Assembly (NCBI GenBank): GCA_907165065.1
Contig: OU015528.1
Span: 27,853,515-27,917,514 of the forward strand
Length of the DNA stretch: 64,000 nucleotides
Reading direction: 5' to 3'
DNA from: Caprimulgus europaeus
Lineage: Eukaryota > Chordata > Aves > Caprimulgiformes > Caprimulgidae
Made by a program: the position numbers and the translations under genes. Under the pieces are notes generated by a model that had not been told where the DNA came from, did not search any database, and was given only the letters and a program-made list of their open reading frames with translations. Of this stretch, positions 45,541 through 64,000 are shown in pieces (positions within the stretch are counted from its first letter, which is position 1; each line of letters begins with the position of its first letter).

Positions 45541-46749
45541 AATGTAAAAATTAAGAGAAGATTTGTTTCATGATATGAATGGTAGTTTGAAATAGGCTGG
45601 TACTGTTTGCTTGGGGGAAAAATGTTGATTTAACTGGCCTACTAAAATAACAGAAATCATGTATTTGCTGCTTATGGGACAGCCCATGAAATCCAGTTAG
45701 ACAATTACAGGTATCTTCTGTGTATGACCTGTGATTGTTCCATGTTAATTGTACACCTCAGCAGAACTCATAGAAAAATACATATATACTGAGTTTAAAG
45801 ACTTTTATTTTTGTATTTTTATACAAAAGTTGGGCAATGGGTATATGGGTTATGTCAGAGAGGAACATATGATACACACAGTGTTGCAGTTTTTTTCCTA
45901 TATCTCCATCTGTGTTTTGTAAGCCCATGAAGCATATAGCCTGAGAGGAGTTAGAACTGGCACTTTACTTTCTTGGCTTCCTTTTCCTTTATATCTGTGT
46001 TCTCTGCTCCTGGATTATCGCTTTCCTGAGGCATTGTGCTGGACTGGTGGATAAAAAAGAAAAATAAATGAACAATTACCTACCTGTCCATTTTCTTTTC
46101 CACTTTTTTTTTTTACTCCTCTTCAAACACCTCCAAAACATCTGTTGAACATAACCCTGTTGGTTTGTCCCAGTTGGTGTGTGTTTTGAAGGAATGCTCT
46201 GATATCACGCCAAGCTCAAGAAATGAGCAAATCTGATTTAAATTGACTTATCTGGCTTTTAAAGTAATCACCTTCCTGCTCATCACTGTCATCCCCTCAT
46301 AAAGAATGCACTCCCATTTCTCTTAAGGCTGCCCACTTGAAACATGTTTGTGTGGAAATTTAGGTAGCAAAAATGATGTGAGCATTGCCTTTACTTGCTC
46401 CCGCTCTCTGTTGATTGTAAAACTGAGAATTACCATGCACCAGAAAGCAGGTGTGTAGCCCCAGGAGGTATAATTCATTCCTAGCCACAGAGCAAATGAG
46501 TTTCTCAGCTGGAAGTACTGAAATACAGGACCTCTGTGCTTTTATTGCTCTTCACTTGTGAAGCACACTGTCGCAAGGAGACTTAAACCTCAGTAATCTA
46601 GCAACAAGAAAGGAACATTTATTTTAGTGCCTGCCTATCCACCTGACACCTTCCTCACACTAAAATCCTACTACATTCATTTTCAGCTTATAAGCTGCCT
46701 TTTAATTTTTACTGATAATTAACTGTTTAACATTGAGTTAAATGTATTT

Positions 46750-47090
46750 ACTGTGGGTGTGCACATATTAATGATGGGAGAGAAAAATGCAACCTAATGC
46801 TTTTAAACTGCATATGGCTCTATATTCCAATAAGACCCCCATCATGCTGGGATGCAGCATATTCTCCTGCTGATGGCACAATAGGCCTTTTAAATAAAAT
46901 GGGTAGGTGTCATGCTAAAATAGAGTTACCCATTAATACATAAAGGGAATGGCACCATTAGTGAAATGAAGATGGAGGCCATTTTTGGCCCCAAGCCAAA
47001 GGGTTTGTTAATTCCTACCACACAGGGAGCTCATGTGTCCAAATGGGGGACCTCTTGTACATAAAAATAAATTAGTATATTTTGTCAATA
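46750..47090. other. Candidate conserved noncoding block in intron 15
   Basis: This stretch looks more information-rich than the AT-rich intron around it. It has no open frame or repeat pattern and contains homeodomain-like TTAAT/ATTAAT motifs and E-box-like CATATG. I cannot measure conservation, so this is only a visual judgement. Confidence 0.2.
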
Positions 47091-48892
47091 GTCCATTCTA
47101 TTTAGCAGAAAACTCTTAGCTTTACTCTTGATTTTCATGACTACGCTAGACTTCCTTCCTGCCACCCCCACCGCCCCCAAAATACCTCAGTCTAAAGTCA
47201 CCCAGTCTAGAGATAACATCTCCTACTTATTAAAAGTAGTCTGTACGGGTATTAAGGTTTGTATTTATGTAGTTTGAGTTCAGTTCAAACCATACTGTCA
47301 GGGCAAGATCAGAAATATATCTGAGAGAGCAGAATCTTAAGAGAACCATCTGTGTTGTTTTGTGTTTTATCTATAACAGCAATGTGTAAGGTAGTATTTT
47401 TAGAGTCTATACTTAAGACTGATTCTTAAAATATTGCTTGAATTTAAGCAGTCTTTCATATTGCAACGCTTTACTAATTTTTTTTAACATATATTTTTTA
47501 CTTTGTATGCTTGAATTTGTAATTCTCAGAAGACTGCTGTCAAATAATTTTCCTTCCAAATTAATTGAACAAGTGACCAAACAGCTGCCTCCAAAGTAAG
47601 CATGAGGGATAGTTCAAGGACCATGCTCTGAGAGTAGAATAGCCAGCATTGTTAGCCTTGGCTACCCATTACATTTATCTCTGTTGGAACATATTCTGGT
47701 TTTCATAGGCCCAGGGAGCAAGATGGCAAACTATCCTTTAAAGAGTAGTCCTCCTGTGTATTTTAATAGTCTGTGCAGGCTCTTGATGAGGCTAATAGCT
47801 TGTTGCTGTCTTTTATGTTGTCATTTTCAAAAGTGTGATTTTTATCCTGATAAAAATTGACTGTAGTTAAAGGTAACTGGTAAAGTAAAGGTTAAAGTTA
47901 AGGTAACTGGAAAAAAATAGGCTCAGTAGTTGTCTCCACTTTTTTTTACTTTATACCTCAAAGAATTCCTTATGCATATAGTCACAGCTCTCTGGTACAA
48001 GAATTGCAGTAGCTGGATAGTGAAAAACGCTGCTTTCTGGGATGGAATTGTGCCTGAGTCAAAACTTGCTATGGTGGGAAGTCCATTGCTGGTATCCTTA
48101 CTTACCTGGCAGCTCCAGTTCAGCTGGGCCTATTAGCTATGGTTCAGCGTTTGCTGTGTGCTCTGATACCAAGTATGCTTTTGGTAGAAGAAACATGGTG
48201 CTGGAAGAGCCTGTACTGGTTCCAGTCACGTCCAGCAGAGCTGAGCGTGGTGCAGTCTCCAGATGAGAACAAAATTGGCCTGAAAGGCAGGAACAACGGC
48301 ATTCATACAGCACTGAACCTGAGCTAATGCAGGCCACGGCTGGTGCTGTGTTTGAGGTGTCCTTAATTTGCAGTTTGGGTAAAGAGCCCACACATAAGGG
48401 AACACTGACTGCAGTTGGTTTTTCTGCTTCCCTTAGTATATGGTTAGTCAAGTTTTATCTCTGTGAGATAAACGACTGATGGCTGGCAACCCACAGAACT
48501 CATCCAGCTTTGCACAGAGGATATTGAAGTTACAGAAATATTAACTTTTATCATCAAAACTTGAGATTTTGCATCTGTGCCCATGCACTGGGCATAAGAC
48601 GTGACTTGAGCCAAGAGACATGCCTTGAGTCAAGATCTTTCTGCTAAAACCCTAATAATCAACAATAGGGAAAAGAGAAAAGCTTCTTTAAAATATGTAA
48701 AATAACCCAGAACACACTATTATAGGGGTTACCATCAGAAACTGGATTAAAGAAAAGAAGTTTTCAGAGAATGGTATTTCTCTGCCTGTTTTTAAAAAGG
48801 TGCTTCAGATTGCCCTGCATCTGGTTACCTTTCATACCGAAGTAATTTCTTTGTGCAGTGCATTAGTTTTCGTTCCTTTAACACAGTTGTTC

Positions 48893-49272
48893 TGCCTGGA
48901 GAAGAGAGAGGTCTAGGGAGACCTTATTGCAGCCCTTCAATACTTAAAGGGGACTTGCTTATAAGAAAGGTGGAGACAACCTTTTTAGTAGGGCATGTTG
49001 TGATAGGACAAGGGGTAATGGTTTTAAATTAAAATAGAGTAGTTTTAGACTAGATGTAAGGAAGAAATTTTTTACAATGAGGGTGGTGAAACACTGGAAC
49101 AGGTTGCCCAGAGAGATGGTAAAAGCCCCATCCCTGGAAACATCCAAGGTCAGGTCGGATGGGGCTCTGAGCAACCTGATCTAGTTGAAGCTGTCCCTGC
49201 TCACTGCAGGGAGCTTGGACTAGATGACCTTTAAAGGTCCCTTCCAACCCAAACCATTCTGTGGTTCTGTGA
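48893..49272 (+). mobile_element. CR1 LINE 3' fragment, including the end of ORF2
   Basis: About 380 bp in sense with ARID2. It starts in the ORF2 C-terminal coding region (CTGGAGAAGAGAGAGGTCTA, GGAGACCTTATTGCAGCCCT, TCAATACTTAAAGGGGAC) and runs through GATAGGACAAGGGGTAATGG, GGTTGCCCAGAGAG, CATCCCTGGAAACATCCAAG and GAGCAACCTGATCTAGTTGA. It ends with the CR1 tail CCAAACCATTCTGTGGTTCT. It is moderately diverged and 5' truncated, and a separate insertion from the copy at 44.9 kb, as both carry their own 3' end. Confidence 0.93.
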
Positions 49273-52200
49273 ATTTGTTGTGTGCTCAGGCACCCAGAAA
49301 CATGTCAAGCGTGGTTACTGGCGGGTCAGTTTATGTGGAATTAATTGTCATGTAGGACAAACTTTACAGAGTAACTTAGATCCTTTGAGACAAAAAAATC
49401 ACTAAATGTAAATACATTGTGTGTATGTGTGTATAATACAAATAAATACTTAGCCGCTCTGCTTCTGTTAGTGTTTAGTTTCTCAAAAACGTTTATGTTT
49501 ATATCCTGTATAAGGACTCATAAATCTTTAAAAGGGCAATCAGTGAACTTATGAAAAGAGTTATATGATTTGGTTATCTATTTCAAAAAAAGAGATAGGT
49601 GCTGCTGCTTGAGGTAATTTTCAGTCCTCAGATCCAGTGGAATCTGATTTGCAGAAGTACTGAGTCATGGCAGTAGCAAATTATATCATGGAGAGGTCTA
49701 ATCTGAGTATAAAAAGATGCCATGAAATGCTTTCTTCAAGTGTACTAGAATACTGGGCGTTTGGTTTCTTGAGAAACATGGAATTATTAAATGATTTTGC
49801 TAGAGGAGGAAAATTCTGTTATTTTTTTATGCCGTGGGGAATTTTTTTTCAATGTTACTTTTCCCAGAAAGACTTTATTAGGAAAAATGAAATGTCTATC
49901 ATAGTTCTGTATGTTAAAGAAATAAGTGAGTTGATATAATTATTGCCACCTATATACTAGGTGGCACATAGCAAGTATTTCTAGGTACATTTCTGGAAAA
50001 AAAGTTTTGTTTCTGAAAAACAAAGACTGTAACCAATTGTAGTGATGTCCTGTGATTTACTAAATCAACAGGTGAAAATAGAGGAGGGGGAAAAAAAGAA
50101 AACAAAAATTAGCAGTATTTCTGAGAAGAGCTTTGAGATGTTCCAACATAGAACTTTTGTTTCTAAAATAAAACCTAGGAAAAAAATATAACTTTGCTTT
50201 ATCTGTCAATTTGGGATATAATCAGCACAGTTGATAGGCAGGCAATAAATGTGACATAAATACCTCAAAATTGTAACTGCCTAATGCTACAAGTTTGAGC
50301 AAAACTACTCTACTTTGCAGTACAGCAATAATAATAGAATTCTAAACAACAATTATTTCACACATTTATTTTCAGTTTATCAGCTTTTTTTTTTCCTCAC
50401 TGAAAAAAAAAAGGTGGAAAGAAATTGGAGGGGAAACTGAATTTTAACTTTTTGTCCTGAAAATTGTTTCCCTTTCTGTGCTCTTTCATTTTCAGCATGT
50501 AACATTTTGCGTTGTGTTTAACAGATCTCCTTGTTTAAAATAAACAATTTTTTAATGAGACATTACTAAAACCTTTGAATACCACCCTTGAGAAAATTCA
50601 TAATTCTGGATTAATTGCAGGGTTTGTTTAGAATGGAGTACATAATACATGAAGCACACACTGAATGAAGAGAATTAAATGGAATACTGAATTCAGTCAG
50701 TGAGCTTACTCTCTCTGCAGCACATTAAATAAGACAGAAGTTCTATAGGGATAAAGTCGCATAAAGACAATCATAATGTATCGATATCAGGATGCCAAGT
50801 GAAGGTTGCAAAACCAGCTGTGCTGCTGACACTTGCTGATTTTACTTTCAGCTTCACTTTAAAAATACCTTATTAAATGGATGTTGATCTTAAAAGGCTC
50901 CACTTGTGTTTAGCTTTTGTTAAAAGATGCATTGTGAAGATTCATTATCCAATCTGTAAAATAGCTGAGAGGTCTTTAGATGAAAATCATTACTGAGTTC
51001 AAAATAATTTGTAGTTGTGACTAATGGGCTCAAGTCCTTTTTTACAACTTTTCACACATTCAGATCACAGGCATCATAGAATAGTTGTGCTGTGTTCAGG
51101 AGTCTTGCTGAGTTTTGCCTTATTTTTATCAGGATTTATGGTTGGCTACGGGAAGTGTTTTGGTTTTGTTGAGACTTTTTTGCTGTCCTTTTGGTCATGT
51201 TATGAGCATTGTACGATCTGTGATAGTTATTAACTTTTTACCCTGTGTGACTGTTGTCCACAGTGCCGATAGAGAGCAGCAGGAAGAAAAGTTCAGATCA
51301 ACATGCAAATGAAATGTTAGAAGTTGTACTTAACTGTTTGTTTCTTTGCAGGTAAAGTCTAAAGCTAGTCAGTAACCAAGCTGTAAAGATGTAAATAGAG
51401 TATTGTGTGCGCTATTTGAAAGTGCTTCTTTTATAATATTCTTAAACATAGACTTGAAAGTAGTCTTGTTTGATTTCTTTAAAACAAAAAAATTTTTTGC
51501 ATTCCTTTTCTAACAGTAGGGAAGAAAAGAATGTTAGGTCTTCATTCATTCATTGATAATATTTAGAAGCTTATTTTTTTTTATTGGCATCATCTTTATA
51601 AGCATCTTGCTGACCAGAGCTTTCCAGGAAAAAAGAAAGAAGCAGTATTCTGACATAAACACTGTTCTGAAATGGGGAAATCCAGTGTGCAGTATCTATT
51701 GGTCAGAAAAAAAAAAAACAAACCATATTTTGGCTTTGCTTTAATCTTTTTTAGGTCACTTTTAAGGTAATTTTTACTCACTGTTAAAATAAGTGTCTTG
51801 TAATATTGCAAAGGAGCAAGGAGAACATCTATCTCCTTTCTGAAATGTTTATATTTACTGTGTACCGGTTGTATGACATGTTTAGGCATTCCTGACATGT
51901 GGTGTTCTGTATAAAGGTACGTGTGGTGGCTGATTTTACAAGAGCTTGAGGAATTTTATTTGCCAAGTTTTATAGAGAAAATGGTTTGTCATAGGTGGAG
52001 CCCAGTGGTCCTTGATAATATTTCTTCAATTTACCTTTTCTTATGCACTCTGTAACACAGGCTGATGTGTACTAATGTGGCAGTTCAGGAATTCCACAGA
52101 TTCAGCACATAAAACCATTTAATTAAAGAATATAAAACCGTGTTAGCTGTATCAGTGCTCATTTTACTACTTTTCAAAATATTTTGTCCTACTTTTATAT

Positions 52201-52593
52201 AGAAAAGCATACTACTCCCTGTGCTGATGATACTGCAACCCCTTGAGTTTACATGTTTTTTTAAATTTTCTTAAAGAATAAATAGAACCTTTGCAAAATA
52301 ATGCTAACCTTTGCTCTGCTAGTGCCCTTGAGAAATTCCTTTGCAGTCATAAGTCTGAATTTGGGCATAAGGTTTAGTAATTTGAGTACTACAAACTTCT
52401 GCATAAATATTACAGTGTAAAAGTTGTATGTCCCTCATGTTATTGTGTCTATTAATGCTTCTTCAAAGTGTTAAAATCTGAAAACTTGTGGTGGATTAAA
52501 TTGTAAAACAAAAGATCTTTGAATGGACAGTAAACTGTATGTCAAGTCTTGAAATAAGCCCTGTTTAAAACTGTGTTTTAACTTTTTCTACAG

Positions 52594-52742
52594 AGCACAC
52601 CTGCAACGTCGATACCAACAGTGCAAGTACAGGGCCAGCAGATCAATTTGCAGCCACCTTCATACACTGCAGCAAGTCAGCATGCAGAGCAAATGAAAAA
52701 ACCTGGACAGAACTTCATGTGTCTGTGGCAATCTTGTAAAAA
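52594..52742 (+). CDS. ARID2: ARID2 exon 16: divergent linker and first half of zinc finger 1
   Basis: Encodes about residues 1595-1643. The first ~33 residues (STPATSIPTVQVQGQQINL, PPSYTAASQHAEQ) are a diverged linker that shares VQVQGQ with human. The last part, KKPGQNFMCLWQSCKK, is highly conserved and holds the two Cys of the first C2H2-like finger (C-x4-C). The acceptor is TCTACAG and the donor GTAAAT. The final AA joins G of exon 17 as Lys, so this intron divides the finger between its Cys and His halves. Confidence 0.95.
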
Positions 52743-58316
<5,574 letters not shown>

Positions 58317-58402
58317 GATAAGCACTGTTCCAGAGATGCTTTGCTTGCAGGATTAAAGCAAGATGAACACGGACAAGCAGGAAATCAGAAGCCTTCCAAT
58401 AA
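58317..58402 (+). CDS. ARID2: ARID2 exon 18: end of zinc finger 2
   Basis: Encodes about residues 1691-1718: [28 protein letters not shown]. The His in DKH is the last ligand of finger 2. The trailing AA completes a Lys codon with G of exon 19. The acceptor is AAACAG and the donor GTAAGA. It is near-identical to human, with Arg for Lys in CSRDA and minor changes at the end. Confidence 0.95.

Positions 58403-64000
<5,598 letters not shown>

Larger units (their letters stand above)
42368..52593 (+). other. ARID2: ARID2 intron 15
   Basis: At 10226 nt this is the longest complete intron here (donor GTATGT; acceptor TTTCTACAG). It carries two CR1 3' fragments (44.9 and 48.9 kb, both in gene orientation), a G/T-rich tract near 43.3 kb, a purine-rich block at about 45.25-45.54 kb, and a block at 46.75-47.09 kb that looks unlike its AT-rich neighbours. 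No second gene or RNA is recognised. Read-through of the donor stays open for 20 codons, to a TAA at 42428-42430. Confidence 0.88.

Noticed and set aside
48137-48451. 104-codon antisense open frame in intron 15
   Set aside because: No recognised domain or splice context. A higher local GC content makes stops rarer.

Overview
The window is one long internal segment of a single vertebrate protein-coding gene, ARID2 (BAF200), read entirely on the + strand. ARID2 is the AT-rich-interaction-domain subunit that defines the PBAF form of the SWI/SNF chromatin remodeller. Joining 17 exons between positions 19090 and 63156 gives 5088 nt of coding sequence. This reads in one open frame (1695 whole codons plus split codons at each end), every splice phase agrees, and it can be aligned with human ARID2 as I recall it. 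The sequence leaves in frame at both ends: ARID2's first ~95 residues and last ~47 residues lie outside the window. If human exon numbering holds, these are exons 4 to 20 of 21.

The organism is a sauropsid, most likely a bird. The recognisable interspersed repeats are CR1 LINEs, several ending in the bird-type tail that reads ...AACCATTCTATGAT. I see no Alu, L1 or other mammalian repeats, and the introns are AT-rich and moderate in size. The protein is close to, but not the same as, mammalian ARID2. I cannot name the species.

Layout. 1-19089 is the 3' part of a long intron (intron 3); its first ~120 bases are CpG-rich and may be the edge of the promoter island. 19090-20332 (exons 4-5) encodes the end of the ARID domain and the start of the helical repeat region. 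23031-34216 (exons 6-11) encodes the armadillo-like helical region, including the LRFLL (LxxLL) motif. 35505-39127 (exons 12-14) encodes the RFX-type winged-helix domain. 39495-42367 is the giant exon 15, encoding 957 residues of Gln/Ser/Thr/Pro-rich low-complexity sequence. 52594-58402 (exons 16-18) encodes two C2H2-like zinc fingers, each split by an intron. 62849-63156 (exons 19-20) encodes most of the conserved C-terminal segment. The introns hold five recognisable CR1 fragments, several simple repeats and otherwise unassigned unique sequence.

I found no second gene, tRNA, rRNA, CRISPR array, complete transposon or retroviral element, and nothing I would call a new biological system. The points most worth a second look concern ARID2 splicing: in-frame tandem acceptors 15 nt apart at exon 15, the weak donor just before them, and a (TG)n/(TA)n tract close to the exon 4 donor. 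Next are an enlarged polyglutamine run, lineage-divergent linkers, and one unusual intronic block that could be a conserved noncoding element.
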